From: Candidatus Thorarchaeota archaeon
Lineage (GTDB): Archaea > Asgardarchaeota > Thorarchaeia > Thorarchaeales > Thorarchaeaceae
DNA length: 64,000 nucleotides
Direction: 5' to 3'
Assembly: GCA_016840385.1 (NCBI GenBank)
Contig: JAEOSL010000003.1
Location: 1-64,000 of the forward strand
The translations under genes were made by a program, and so were the position numbers. The notes beneath the pieces are model-generated. The model was not told the origin of the DNA and did no database searches. It saw only the letters and a program-made list of their open reading frames with translations. This document shows positions 1-8,837 of this stretch, piece after piece (position 1 is the stretch's first letter; each line of letters opens with the position of its first letter).

Positions 1-2
1 GT

Positions 3-542
3 GTTGTTGTCGCAACTGACACGATGATCAGCTGGGGCACAATCGTTCTAAGTGAAAAAGGCGTTAAAGCTTTCAAACTGACTGATACTATTGTTTTGGC
101 CTCCGCAGGTTTGACATCTGATTACCAGATGTTAGTAAACAGGCTAAAGGCACAGATTAAGCTCTATGAACTCAATCAGAAGAAATCAATCACTGTGAAA
201 GCATTGTCCAAGATGATAGCCAATACACTCTATTCCACAAGAATGGCACCACTATATGTGCAGACTGTGGTAGTTGGGGTTGATGAAAATGGTCCTCAAC
301 TCTATACATTGGACATGGGCGGTTCACTCATACCTGATGAATTCACTGCTACTGGTACAGGAGTAAGAACTGCTTATGGTGTTTTAGAGAACTTTCTCAA
401 GGCTCAAGTAACTGTCAAGGAAGCTGAAGAAATTGCTATCAAGGCCGTTAAAGCAGGCATCGCAAGAGACATTCAATCTGGTGGCGACATCCATGTCATG
501 AGTGTGACTGATGCTGGTATTACAGAACGTACTGTCAACTAG
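3..542 (+). CDS. psmB: Proteasome beta subunit, 5' end cut by window edge
   Basis: Beta subunit of the 20S proteasome, the proteolytic ring of the cytosolic protease. The frame is open from base 3 and reads VVVATDT ahead of the first internal Met at 24; this is the beta-subunit strand bearing the conserved active-site Asp. The SEKGVKAFKL segment holds the Lys expected at the Lys33 position. The nucleophile Thr1 and any propeptide lie outside the window, so activity cannot be judged. The rest (GLTSDYQMLVNRL, VVVGVDENGPQLYTLDMGGS) follows the family fold to the usual C-terminus. Its TAG stop overlaps the GTG start of the next gene by one base, so the two are probably co-transcribed. Confidence 0.93.
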   Translation, partial: VVVATDTMISWGTIVLSEKGVKAFKLTDTIVLASAGLTSDYQMLVNRLKAQIKLYELNQKKSITVKALSKMIANTLYSTRMAPLYVQTVVVGVDENGPQLYTLDMGGSLIPDEFTATGTGVRTAYGVLENFLKAQVTVKEAEEIAIKAVKAGIARDIQSGGDIHVMSVTDAGITERTVN

Positions 543-1828
543 TGCGTGTGCATCTATTGAGTTCACATTCACTCATCTTCAGAACCCATTCTTCATCAAG
601 ATATAGCGTAGCGGCTCTAGTTGGAGCCCTTGAACTTGATCATAGACTCGTGGATCTCGATATCCAAGCCCCTCTTGATTTGTCGATGAAATCTATTCAA
701 AAGGCCATTGAGAGAGGTCCAACAATTATCGCACAATCAGTGATGAGTACCCAAACCGAGAGAGTGTATAAAGAAGTACGAGAGATTCGGGATCATTTTG
801 GAAATGATGTGATTATTGTCGGAGGCGGAGCTCATGCAAGTATTCGCCCGAAGGATCTACTTACGAATGGATTTGATTATGTTGTTGTAGGAGAGGGAGA
901 ATACGCCTTTCCTGAACTGATTTGGTACTTGATGAACGACAAAAATCCTTCAGACATAGTTAACATTGTTGATAAAACAACAGAAGAAATTCCAGTTCCA
1001 AAGAAATTTCCCATAGTCGACTTAGACAAATGTCCACCTTTTGCATTAGAAATGAACATTCTAGGTCCCATTGAGGTTACAAGGGGATGTCCTTTCCAGT
1101 GCAAGTTTTGTAGCACACCGTTCCTTACAGGAGGAAGAGTAAGGCATCGGTCGGTTGAATCTATCAGTAACTGGTTGAAGCTTGCAGTTGAAAAGAGCGG
1201 ATTTGAACGTACATGGTTCCTATCACCCAATGCATTGTGCTATGGTGGACATGGACGAAAAGCTGAGCCGGGAAAATTAGAGGAATTACTGAAATCTGTC
1301 ACAAAAATCGATGGTCTCGATGAAGTCTTCTTCGGTTCATTTCCTTCAGAAGTAAGACCAGAATTTGTCACCCATTCGATTCTTGAGATGCTCAGAAGCT
1401 ATGTCGCAAATGATACCATCCAAATTGGTCTTCAATCAAGCAGTAATCGTCTTTTAGAACTAGCAAATCGTCATCATACAGTAGAAGAAGGAATGGATGC
1501 TATTAGGACTGCACTTGATATTGGATTCATACCTCACGTCGATATGATTTTTGGACTCCCAGGCGAAACAAAAGAGGAACTACATGATAGTGTCAAGTTA
1601 TGCTATGATCTTGTAGAAATGGGAGCAAAGACTCATGGTCATGTCTTTATGCCTTTGCCGGGTAGCGCCTTCGAAAATATGCCGCCTGGCAAACTTGATT
1701 CAGAGAGTCGTAGATTGCTAGGAGAATTGTCTAGACGGAAGGACATGACAGGTTCATGGAGTACACAGGAAGGAATTGCTGAATACCTTTGGTCTAGGAA
1801 TCAGAGAGCATCTGATGATGAAACTTGA
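542..1828 (+). CDS. B12-binding domain/radical SAM protein
   Basis: A 428-residue enzyme with an N-terminal Rossmann-like cobalamin-binding region (residues about 1-150, with VIIVGGGAHAS in the middle) and a radical SAM barrel whose cluster ligands C183, C187 and C190 lie in RGCPFQCKFC. This matches archaeal B12-binding/radical SAM proteins of the MJ1487 type, whose substrate is unknown. The GTG start at 542 shares a base with the proteasome stop codon. The next gene, Taw1, is also a radical SAM enzyme. The domain call is firm; the reaction cannot be assigned. Confidence 0.8.
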   Translation: MRVHLLSSHSLIFRTHSSSRYSVAALVGALELDHRLVDLDIQAPLDLSMKSIQKAIERGPTIIAQSVMSTQTERVYKEVREIRDHFGNDVIIVGGGAHASIRPKDLLTNGFDYVVVGEGEYAFPELIWYLMNDKNPSDIVNIVDKTTEEIPVPKKFPIVDLDKCPPFALEMNILGPIEVTRGCPFQCKFCSTPFLTGGRVRHRSVESISNWLKLAVEKSGFERTWFLSPNALCYGGHGRKAEPGKLEELLKSVTKIDGLDEVFFGSFPSEVRPEFVTHSILEMLRSYVANDTIQIGLQSSSNRLLELANRHHTVEEGMDAIRTALDIGFIPHVDMIFGLPGETKEELHDSVKLCYDLVEMGAKTHGHVFMPLPGSAFENMPPGKLDSESRRLLGELSRRKDMTGSWSTQEGIAEYLWSRNQRASDDET

Positions 1829-1890
1829 ACAATTCTAAACCCTGATAAGACCAATAGGGAACAAACCTTCGAATCACATTGAATTCAAAC

Positions 1891-2850
1891 ATGCCTACAG
1901 AGCTGAGAGAAAAGCTCGAGAAGCAAGGATACCACCTACTTGGTAAGAGAGGGGCATTCAAGGCATGTCAATGGCAGAAGAAAGCACTCCTACATGGAGA
2001 TGCCTGTTACAAACAAAGATTCTATGGTATTGAGTCGCATCGTTGTGTACAGATGGCACCTGTTGTGGACAAATGTACTCAGAGTTGCGATTTTTGTTGG
2101 CGTATCACACCAAGTGATGTAGGCATATCATGGGATCAAGTGAACGTTTCCGATGATGATGTCGTACCTGTAAATGAGTTAGTTGATGCAGTTCTTATGG
2201 CGAATCTAAGATCTCTAGGTGGATACAATCCAGATGCAGGGGCAAAGGTGCTTAGAGAGAAATATCTTGAAGCTCGAGAGCCCAAACATGTTGCTGTATC
2301 ATTAGCTGGTGAACCTACGCTCCATCCTCAGATTAGTGAGCTAATTGACGAAATTCACAGTCGAAATATGACCTCATTTCTTGTAACTAACGGAACTCTT
2401 CCCGAAGTTCTTGAAAGAATGACTGCACCAACTCAGCTTTATGTCACGCTAGCAGCACCTGATGAAACTACATACAAGAAACTGTGCAGACCTGGAATCA
2501 AAGACGGATGGCAGAAAATTGTAGAGAGTCAGGAAGTACTTCAATCGCTTAACACAAGAACCGTTAACAGACTTACAATGGTTTCAGGACTCAATATGAA
2601 GAATCCAAGGTCTTACTCAGACCTCATTCTAAAAGGGGAACCAGATTTTGTTGAGGTCAAGGGATACATGTTCCTTGGTTCATCAAGAGGAAGATTGTCA
2701 AATGAAAATGCTCCTTCACATCGGGACATACGAGCATTTTCTCAGAAACTTGCAGATCTTACTGGGTACCACGTTCTAGACGAACAAATTGAGAGCAGAG
2801 TGGTCCTACTGTCACAGAGTAAAGACATAAAGAAGCTGCAGCAGACTTGA
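1891..2850 (+). CDS. taw1: tRNA 4-demethylwyosine synthase (Taw1/TYW1)
   Basis: Radical SAM enzyme that condenses pyruvate-derived carbons onto N1-methylguanosine-37 of tRNA-Phe, the second step of wyosine synthesis. The radical SAM cysteines C62, C66 and C69 (CTQSCDFCW, numbered from the ATG at 1891) and the upstream CYKQRFYGIESHRCVQMAP segment with its extra conserved cysteines are typical of TYW1, as is LAGEPTLHP. A TTG four codons upstream (1879) is an alternative start. The first wyosine step, m1G37 formation, needs a Trm5-type enzyme, and one is encoded at 5338-6402. Length about 320 residues is normal for the archaeal form, which lacks the eukaryotic flavodoxin domain. Confidence 0.93.
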   Translation: MPTELREKLEKQGYHLLGKRGAFKACQWQKKALLHGDACYKQRFYGIESHRCVQMAPVVDKCTQSCDFCWRITPSDVGISWDQVNVSDDDVVPVNELVDAVLMANLRSLGGYNPDAGAKVLREKYLEAREPKHVAVSLAGEPTLHPQISELIDEIHSRNMTSFLVTNGTLPEVLERMTAPTQLYVTLAAPDETTYKKLCRPGIKDGWQKIVESQEVLQSLNTRTVNRLTMVSGLNMKNPRSYSDLILKGEPDFVEVKGYMFLGSSRGRLSNENAPSHRDIRAFSQKLADLTGYHVLDEQIESRVVLLSQSKDIKKLQQT

Positions 2851-2862
2851 GAGTGATTAGAT

Positions 2863-3498
2863 ATGGAACTTACAGACATTCTGAATGGTATTAGAGATGA
2901 GATAGATGCTGATGATCAAGTCAGAGAGAAGGTACTTCCACTCAGTCGAAATGCAGTTAGAAAATGCAGCGAATCTATCAAGATGACCCACAAGAAGGAG
3001 TTTGCTAAGGCGAAGACTTTGCTTGAAGAAGCTCGTGAAATCATTGCATCAGCCATTAGTGAGATGCCAGCTAGTACCTTTGTTTCAAAATCTAAAACAA
3101 TGGATATTGCGTATCAAGAGTTGACAGAAGCAGCCAACGTTTTGTCACTCATTGAGCATGGCGAGTATACACCACCTGAGAAATACAAAATACCATCAAG
3201 ACCGTATCTAAATGGGCTTGCAGATGTGATTGGAGAGCTAAGACGTTCATCTCTGGATTCTTTGCGACATGATGATGTCAGCAAAGCAGAACAACTTCTG
3301 AGTCTAATGGAAGATGTTCTTGAGGGGCTACAGTCATTTGACTATCCAAATGCATTAGTTCCTGATTTACGAAGAAAGTGCGATGTGGGAAGAGCTTTGG
3401 TTGAGAGAACTAGAGGGGATTTGACAAGAGCTGTAGGACAGAGTAGACTAGTAAGAGAACTTGCAGATTTCGAGAAACGAATAAGTAAGAATGAATGA
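2863..3498 (+). CDS. Translin family protein
   Basis: A 211-residue all-helical protein with the translin pattern: an N-terminal helix (LTDILNGIRDEIDADDQVRE), a central PYLNGLADVIGELRRSSLDSLR segment, and a C-terminal DLRRKCDVGRALVERTRGDLTRAV helix. Eukaryotic translin and TRAX form the C3PO RNase; archaeal homologues bind RNA or single-stranded DNA, and some show RNase activity. Which holds here is unknown. The gene follows taw1 by 12 bases and precedes ribK by 3, so the three are likely one operon. Confidence 0.8.
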   Translation: MELTDILNGIRDEIDADDQVREKVLPLSRNAVRKCSESIKMTHKKEFAKAKTLLEEAREIIASAISEMPASTFVSKSKTMDIAYQELTEAANVLSLIEHGEYTPPEKYKIPSRPYLNGLADVIGELRRSSLDSLRHDDVSKAEQLLSLMEDVLEGLQSFDYPNALVPDLRRKCDVGRALVERTRGDLTRAVGQSRLVRELADFEKRISKNE

Positions 3499-3501
3499 GG
3501 G

Positions 3502-4188
3502 ATGATGATGATTACGCCTGATATTTGGTTCACTTTGTACGCACTCTCCAAGAAAGGAGCAATACATGGCAAGACCATTCTTACAACCAGAGAATTAGGA
3601 GATATAATGACTATCAGTCAACAGACTGCATCAAGACGGATAGCGTTCTGCGTGGACAAGGGTTTTGTAACAAGAGTACATACTGCAGATGGGATGCTAT
3701 TACATATCACCGACAAGGGAAGGGAAGAGCTCATGCAAATCATGACTAGTCTGGAAATTGCATTTACTCCACCACAAGATGAGATTGTGATAGAAGGGCA
3801 GATTGTTACCGGACTTGGAGAAGGAGCTTACTACATCGAAGTATATTCTGCAAAGCTGAAGAGTGCACTTGGATTCAAACCGCATTTAGGAACTCTCAAT
3901 GTGAAAATTACCGACGACGAGTCCCGAAAAGCTATTGGAAGGATGAAGAATTCACCACCGCTTGTTCTTACTGGATTTCGCCATAAGGGTCGGACCTTTG
4001 GAGATGTAATCTGTTACAGAGTAAAAGTGAATGACGAGATTGAAGCAGCAATCGTAATAGCACAAAGAACCCATCACAGTGAAGAAATCTTAGAGGTTGT
4101 GGCCTCTGTTGATATCAGAAGTTCTCTGAAACTGGATGATGATGATACTGTTAGGCTGACTTTAATTCCACTTCATTTAGTGACATAA
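3502..4188 (+). CDS. ribK: CTP-dependent riboflavin kinase with N-terminal winged helix
   Basis: Archaeal riboflavin kinase, which uses CTP to make FMN. Residues about 1-90 are a winged helix-turn-helix (TTRELGDIMTISQQTASRRIAFCVDKGFV); residues about 95-225 are the kinase domain (formerly DUF120), starting IEGQIVTGLGEGAYYIEVYSAK and containing KPHLGTLNVKI. The HTH-kinase fusion is the known RbkR-type arrangement, in which the same protein can repress riboflavin genes, so autoregulation is plausible. Three in-frame ATGs follow one another at 3502; the first lies 3 bases after the translin stop. Confidence 0.88.
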   Translation: MMMITPDIWFTLYALSKKGAIHGKTILTTRELGDIMTISQQTASRRIAFCVDKGFVTRVHTADGMLLHITDKGREELMQIMTSLEIAFTPPQDEIVIEGQIVTGLGEGAYYIEVYSAKLKSALGFKPHLGTLNVKITDDESRKAIGRMKNSPPLVLTGFRHKGRTFGDVICYRVKVNDEIEAAIVIAQRTHHSEEILEVVASVDIRSSLKLDDDDTVRLTLIPLHLVT

Positions 4189-4190
4189 AA

Positions 4191-4868
4191 TCAATGTCCA
4201 AATTCCCCTGTCAGTGGAACAAATGCAACTCCACCCCAGTTCTTACGATTGATCTTTCCCTTAGCATCTTTCTCAATCATCAAAAGATCTTGGAAAAATC
4301 CTCTACTTCCAACGGGTATAAGCATTATACCTCCAGGAGCAAGCTGTTCAACGAGGGGGTCGGGTACTTGTGGGGCTGCTGCAGCAACAAGAATTCTATC
4401 AAAGGGCGCATGGTCACTGAGACCCAATCCACCATCACCATGAATCAGTGTGACTCTATCATCATACCCAGTCCGTTCCAGATTCTTCTGAGCAAAAGCA
4501 ATGAGACCTTCCACTATTTCAATGGTATAAACATGACCTGGGTTTTGTACTCCTTTGGGGGCAACCATTTCTGCACACAATGCAGAATGATAACCTGAAC
4601 CTGCTCCCACTTCCAGAATTTTCAGACCATGTTCAAGATTGAGACTCTCGCACATGATTACGCACATATGAGGCGCAGATATTGTTTGACCCAATCCAAT
4701 TGAAAGTGGTGAGTCTCGATATGCCTGTCCTTTAGTGGAGGGATGGACAAATTCCTCTCTCGGTACAGTTCTAACCGCTCTTTCCACCTCATCACTTCTA
4801 AGATATCCACTGCTTTGTAATCGTCGAACTAGATTGTCTACTTCCTTTTTGTATCGGTTCTTGGACAT
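4191..4868 (-). CDS. pcm: Protein-L-isoaspartate O-methyltransferase
   Basis: Repair enzyme that methylates isoaspartyl residues in damaged proteins with SAM. It shows FVHPSTKGQAYRDSPLSIGLGQTISAP, the substrate-loop signature of PCMT, then the SAM motif ILEVGAGSGYHSALCAEMV and the family end LMLIPVGS-like strand. The frame is open further upstream, but I place the start at 4868 (MSKNRYKKEVDNLVRRL), which gives 225 residues, the usual PCMT length, and clears the divergent gene at 4926. Its 3' end nearly touches the convergent ribK gene. Confidence 0.9.
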   Translation of the reverse strand: MSKNRYKKEVDNLVRRLQSSGYLRSDEVERAVRTVPREEFVHPSTKGQAYRDSPLSIGLGQTISAPHMCVIMCESLNLEHGLKILEVGAGSGYHSALCAEMVAPKGVQNPGHVYTIEIVEGLIAFAQKNLERTGYDDRVTLIHGDGGLGLSDHAPFDRILVAAAAPQVPDPLVEQLAPGGIMLIPVGSRGFFQDLLMIEKDAKGKINRKNWGGVAFVPLTGEFGH

Positions 4869-4925
4869 GCGAATCATTAACTGAGAGGACATGGATTCAT
4901 AAAAGGCTTGCACACCATACATTTC

Positions 4926-5351
4926 ATGCATCTCGTACGGTTCAAAGCCTATGGACATGAGAATGTAATAGGGGAGCATAGGACTACAGTAGAGATAACG
5001 ACCGAAAATCATCTCACAAAGCAGGGCACTTGTATCGTAGGAGTACAAGCAACACAGAAACTATCCGAATTATCCTCAGAAATACGAGAATTGGTCACGC
5101 TTGAAACTACGAAGATTATTCTCATGATGGAAGTTGCAGGGATTAGAGAACAGGTTACAGGAACTGGAGGAAATAACCTTACATACACTGACTCTGTAAG
5201 CATGGTTGCAAGAACTAGTTCATTTCAATGTGGAAGGACACTGATGATTAATGCAGACAAAGCAGCCTCGGATCTTAGTAGAGAATTCGTAAGACTACTA
5301 GTAAAAGATGGGATAGAGATGAATTGCGAATTGCATTTTATTCCCCAATGA
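4926..5351 (+). CDS. DUF371 family protein
   Basis: Small conserved archaeal protein of the DUF371 type: it opens with FKAYGHENVIGEHRTTVEIT and continues LTKQGTCIVGVQATQ, the recognisable family signature. No function is established. I choose the ATG at 4926; a TTG at 4908 is an alternative. It is divergent from pcm (58-base gap) and its last 14 bases overlap the end of the convergent trm5 gene. Confidence 0.75.
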   Translation: MHLVRFKAYGHENVIGEHRTTVEITTENHLTKQGTCIVGVQATQKLSELSSEIRELVTLETTKIILMMEVAGIREQVTGTGGNNLTYTDSVSMVARTSSFQCGRTLMINADKAASDLSREFVRLLVKDGIEMNCELHFIPQ

Positions 5352-6402
5352 TAACGTCAGCAACCATTTGGAACTCGTAAGGTGCACTATCACGGACTCG
5401 TCGGACCAAGCCGATTTTCTTCACAGATCGACCTTCTTTCTCAACCAATCCAACTACTTTCTCTTTCAGTGTATCTTCAGGGGTATCTCCACCAATGAAG
5501 TCATAGTAATGCATGATTCCACTTGGTTTCAGGATACTGCATGCGTCACTGACAAAATCAGATGCACCTGATGGGTGGTTCATAATTACTCGATCTATAT
5601 TGAGTTCATTGCTATTCACATAGTCATGAGCATCAGCTACTACGGGAAGTATCGTTCCTACAAGTTTGTTCAGTCCAATGCTTTCACAAAGTAGGTCTAT
5701 TGCAGACTGGTTGATGTCAATAGCTATCACCTTAGCGTCTGTATTCTTAGTGATATGAATTGCAAAAGGACCTACTCCACAGAACATATCGACTACAATC
5801 TCACCTGTTTGAACAAGTTGCGCAATTCGATTATGCTCTTCCAGAAGACGTGGACTGAAGTATGCCTTCGCAACATCCACTGCAAGTCTACAACCATATT
5901 CTGTATGGATTGTCTTCGTACGATCTTCACCTGCAAGAAGTGTGTATTCTCTCACTCGAGTAGTTCCTGAAACCGCACCTTTCTTGGCGAGAACTGTCTT
6001 GAAATTGGAATGGATATTATGGAAAACCTCTCCAATTAGTTGAGAATATGAAGAAATTTCATCAGGAATTTCCAAAACTGCAATATCTCCAATCAAATCG
6101 TATGCACGTGGAAGAAGAGCAAGTTTCTCAGGTGGTAGTTTACCTTCCAAAGCATCGACTAGAGTTCGTGGGTCTTGAGGAATTACATCAAATGTTCGAA
6201 TACCTGTATCAACAGAAACCGCAGAATTCAATGTTGCTAGCTGATTCTTAGTGAGTTCCAACTTTACTGGGAAATAGAGTACTCTGTCTTCAGAGATTAT
6301 CTTGCAGCTATTGTCAAGCAATTCCATTGTAAGGAGGATCTTTCTGATTGTTTCTCCATCTTTGACTGGAACGCTGATGTATTGTTTCTCTGATGACATC
6401 AA
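5338..6402 (-). CDS. trm5: tRNA (guanine-37-N1)-methyltransferase, Trm5 family
   Basis: Class I SAM methyltransferase with the three-part Trm5 layout: an N-terminal domain (IRKILLTMELLDNSCKIISE, then YFPVKLELT), a middle TKTIHTEYGCRLAVDVAKAYFSPRL linker that contacts tRNA, and a Rossmann domain with VVDMFCGVGPFAIHIT, VIAIDINQSAIDLL and the catalytic-loop strand VIMNHPSGASDF. The NHPSGA loop replaces the NLP form common in Trm5. It probably makes m1G37, feeding Taw1 (1891-2850); a Taw2-like role in wyosine side-chain addition is the alternative and cannot be excluded by eye. Confidence 0.85.
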   Translation of the reverse strand: MMSSEKQYISVPVKDGETIRKILLTMELLDNSCKIISEDRVLYFPVKLELTKNQLATLNSAVSVDTGIRTFDVIPQDPRTLVDALEGKLPPEKLALLPRAYDLIGDIAVLEIPDEISSYSQLIGEVFHNIHSNFKTVLAKKGAVSGTTRVREYTLLAGEDRTKTIHTEYGCRLAVDVAKAYFSPRLLEEHNRIAQLVQTGEIVVDMFCGVGPFAIHITKNTDAKVIAIDINQSAIDLLCESIGLNKLVGTILPVVADAHDYVNSNELNIDRVIMNHPSGASDFVSDACSILKPSGIMHYYDFIGGDTPEDTLKEKVVGLVEKEGRSVKKIGLVRRVRDSAPYEFQMVADVIIGE

Positions 6403-6444
6403 TTACTGGTCACAATAAGATGCCTAAGATAGTTGCGATGATGA

Positions 6445-7497
6445 TTAGGATAACAATCTGATGTATTCTTTTCCAGAACCAGCCTTTGTGCCCACCATCA
6501 ATTGATGAAATTCTGCATCAGTACCAGTCTGTGTGACCTTCTGAAGTGTTCCAGAAACCTCTATCCAATCACCGTTCTTGAATAGACCACCAAATGCTCC
6601 ATCGTATATCACAATTCGAGTAACTGTAATCTCATCAATTAAGGCGGGTTCAGTAGTAAGAATTGCAGGGTGGAAAATTCCATAGTTTGCATTTTCAACA
6701 ACCATTGATAATTTCACAGGATTTTGTGCGAGTGTGGTATACGATTCGGAACCATGAGCAATAGGTGCTTCCTCTGGTTTGAGAATAGGTGTGATTCCTA
6801 TGCACTGATCCTTGACGTAGATAGCCTTTCGACGAGAGAAGAGTGTCTGAAGGTCGGTCATATCTAAGGACGGAATACGCTTCTTTACACGATCCATCCC
6901 TCGGTTCCACTCTGGAAGGTTTCTAATTCTGGTTTCAGCCTCTTTGTTTTCTAAATTCGCATAGTTATCATACAAAATCCAGGACTCCTTGAATCCATAG
7001 ACGTTCATGTTGATATCTGAGTAGTTAGGATTATGACCTTTCCAAAGAATACTACCAGATATGCCAATATTATCCAGAGACAATTTGAGTTCATCTTGAA
7101 TAGTTTCAGCAGCTTTCTGAACTAGTTCTTCTAGTACATCCTTTGGCTCTTCTATTATCTCAACAAGTCGTTGTTCTGAGCTGAAGTAATCCTTGATCAT
7201 AGTACGTGGGGGTTCAACCAAATCTGTCTGAAAATGTGAATCAAATACAGTGTAATTCTGAGGTAGTCTGGACATGCCTTCGACAGTCGAATCAACTGAA
7301 CCCCAGAACATTCGCTTGTATCGAGTATCCCCTGCTTGCCACTTTCCTTCTTTATCTGGAACGTATTTGAGAAATGAAAGAATTCTATCTGGGGGTTGGA
7401 TATATCCAAGTGTAACAAACATTCGACCCTGTTTATCTCTGAAAATATCACGGTCTCGGACCCTATCTGGTAGATCAATAATAGCAGGGTTCGTCAT
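6445..7497 (-). CDS. Nucleotidyltransferase-fold protein, archaeal conserved
   Basis: A 350-residue soluble protein. Around residue 155 it reads ISGSILWKGHNPNYSDINMNVYG, the GS...SDxD pattern of the polymerase beta nucleotidyltransferase fold, but the second acidic position is Asn (SDIN). The C-terminal part (ILTTEPALIDEITVTRIVIYDGAFGGLFKNGDWIEVSGTLQ) looks like an OB-type or beta-rich domain. Long archaeal proteins with this plan exist but have no assigned reaction. It sits 42 bases upstream of trm5 on the same strand, suggesting co-transcription. The fold is fairly clear, the activity unknown. Confidence 0.55.
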   Translation of the reverse strand: MTNPAIIDLPDRVRDRDIFRDKQGRMFVTLGYIQPPDRILSFLKYVPDKEGKWQAGDTRYKRMFWGSVDSTVEGMSRLPQNYTVFDSHFQTDLVEPPRTMIKDYFSSEQRLVEIIEEPKDVLEELVQKAAETIQDELKLSLDNIGISGSILWKGHNPNYSDINMNVYGFKESWILYDNYANLENKEAETRIRNLPEWNRGMDRVKKRIPSLDMTDLQTLFSRRKAIYVKDQCIGITPILKPEEAPIAHGSESYTTLAQNPVKLSMVVENANYGIFHPAILTTEPALIDEITVTRIVIYDGAFGGLFKNGDWIEVSGTLQKVTQTGTDAEFHQLMVGTKAGSGKEYIRLLS

Positions 7498-7568
7498 TTC
7501 TTACAACTCCAGTAAATTCTGCTTCAGACAGCTACATAGATTAGATGGATTACAGTTTAGCTTTACTG

Positions 7569-8774
7569 ATGAAGATTCTCCATCTCTGTGACAGCCTTAA
7601 TCCTGATGGTCTTGGGGGTTACGAGTCATACTTGCATTATCTATCAGAACATCTTGTCAATAAGGGAGATGTGTCAATAGTAGTAACGCAACCTCCAAAG
7701 CAAGATTCCCCCGATTATATTGACCACCAGTACTACAGAATTCACTATCTTTCAGGAAATTTTCTAGAAGCAAGAAAGTGGGAATTATTTGCATTACCTG
7801 AAGACAAACGTGAGATCTATGCGAGTAAAATGTTTGAAGAAAATGACTTGGAACTAAATATTGACCTTCTTGTGGAGCAGCTTACAGAATTTATTCATGA
7901 ATTTAAACCTGACATTATTCACGCTCATAGTACCTATGTTGTATTCAATAGAGTGCTTTCAAAGTTGCAGGAAAATGGTGCAGTGGATGATATTCCTATG
8001 ATTGGGATGATTCATGGCCGACCAAAACCATTGATTCTACCAGGTGGAGAAGTAACAACTGATTTCGAGAGTTTTAGTGACGCCTGTCCATTCGATTTGA
8101 TTCTAGCTGTTAGTAACAATGTAGCAACGGTGTTAGATGAGCATCTATCAATGAAAGGAATCACCGTTCCGATTCTTCCACTATACCTAGGAATAGATCT
8201 GTCTGCATTCTATCCGATGCCTGATGTAGAAAAGAAGTGGGATATTGCATTTTTAGGTCGTCTAGAAAGGATGAAAGCTGTGGATCTCTTTCCTGAAATG
8301 CTTACTCTACTGAAAAAAGACTATCCACATTTGAAGATGGTAATGACCGGAGAGGGATCATTGAAGGACAAACTCCTGAATGATTTCGAAAGTGCAGGAG
8401 TATCACAGATGGTAGATTATCTTGGTGTTATAGAAACCAAGGCTGTTCCGAAGTTGATTAACCAAAGTCGAATCTTCATTTATCCATCAAGGGAAGAGCC
8501 CTTTGGGCTTTCGATTGTTGAGGCTATGGCATGTGGAGTTCCTGTGGTGACTACCAATGTCTATGGACCAAGTGAGATCATAACTCAGGATGTAGATGGC
8601 CTGGCTGTAAATCCAGATGATGTGAATGCACTTGTCAAAGCGGTACGTACTCTATTAGATGACGAACAGCTTCGAATAGTGATGGGAGAGGAAGGAAGGT
8701 CAACCGTGAAGAAACGGTTTGATATCAATCAACATCTAGAGAACCTTGTCGGTATCTATCAAGATTTGTTGTAA
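7569..8774 (+). CDS. Glycosyltransferase family 4
   Basis: GT-B fold glycosyltransferase. The N-terminal Rossmann half starts MKILHLCDSLNPDGLGGYESYLHYL; the C-terminal half has WDIAFLGRLERMKAVDLF and the E-x7-E donor-binding motif in PSREEPFGLSIVEAMACGVPVV, followed by YGPSEII. It transfers a sugar from a nucleotide donor to an unknown lipid or glycan acceptor. I prefer the ATG at 7569 because the family strand begins there; an upstream ATG at 7545 would add eight residues. Confidence 0.88.
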   Translation: MKILHLCDSLNPDGLGGYESYLHYLSEHLVNKGDVSIVVTQPPKQDSPDYIDHQYYRIHYLSGNFLEARKWELFALPEDKREIYASKMFEENDLELNIDLLVEQLTEFIHEFKPDIIHAHSTYVVFNRVLSKLQENGAVDDIPMIGMIHGRPKPLILPGGEVTTDFESFSDACPFDLILAVSNNVATVLDEHLSMKGITVPILPLYLGIDLSAFYPMPDVEKKWDIAFLGRLERMKAVDLFPEMLTLLKKDYPHLKMVMTGEGSLKDKLLNDFESAGVSQMVDYLGVIETKAVPKLINQSRIFIYPSREEPFGLSIVEAMACGVPVVTTNVYGPSEIITQDVDGLAVNPDDVNALVKAVRTLLDDEQLRIVMGEEGRSTVKKRFDINQHLENLVGIYQDLL

Positions 8775-8806
8775 AAGAATAGATTCTCAGAGTAAAGAAA
8801 TGAGTC

Positions 8807-8830
8807 TGTGGGACTGGGAAGAGTCCCACA
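8807..8830. terminator. Hairpin between convergent genes
   Basis: TGTGGGACT and AGTCCCACA form a perfect 9-bp stem around a 6-base loop, midway between the stop of the glycosyltransferase (8774) and the stop of the convergent membrane-protein gene (8838). It could stop transcripts from both sides, but archaeal termination is often driven by T-runs and none is prominent here. Confidence 0.5.
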
Positions 8831-8837
8831 AATGATT

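Noticed and set aside
4194..4598. Plus-strand 134-residue frame
   Set aside because: It is the antisense of the clear PCMT gene and has no coding character.
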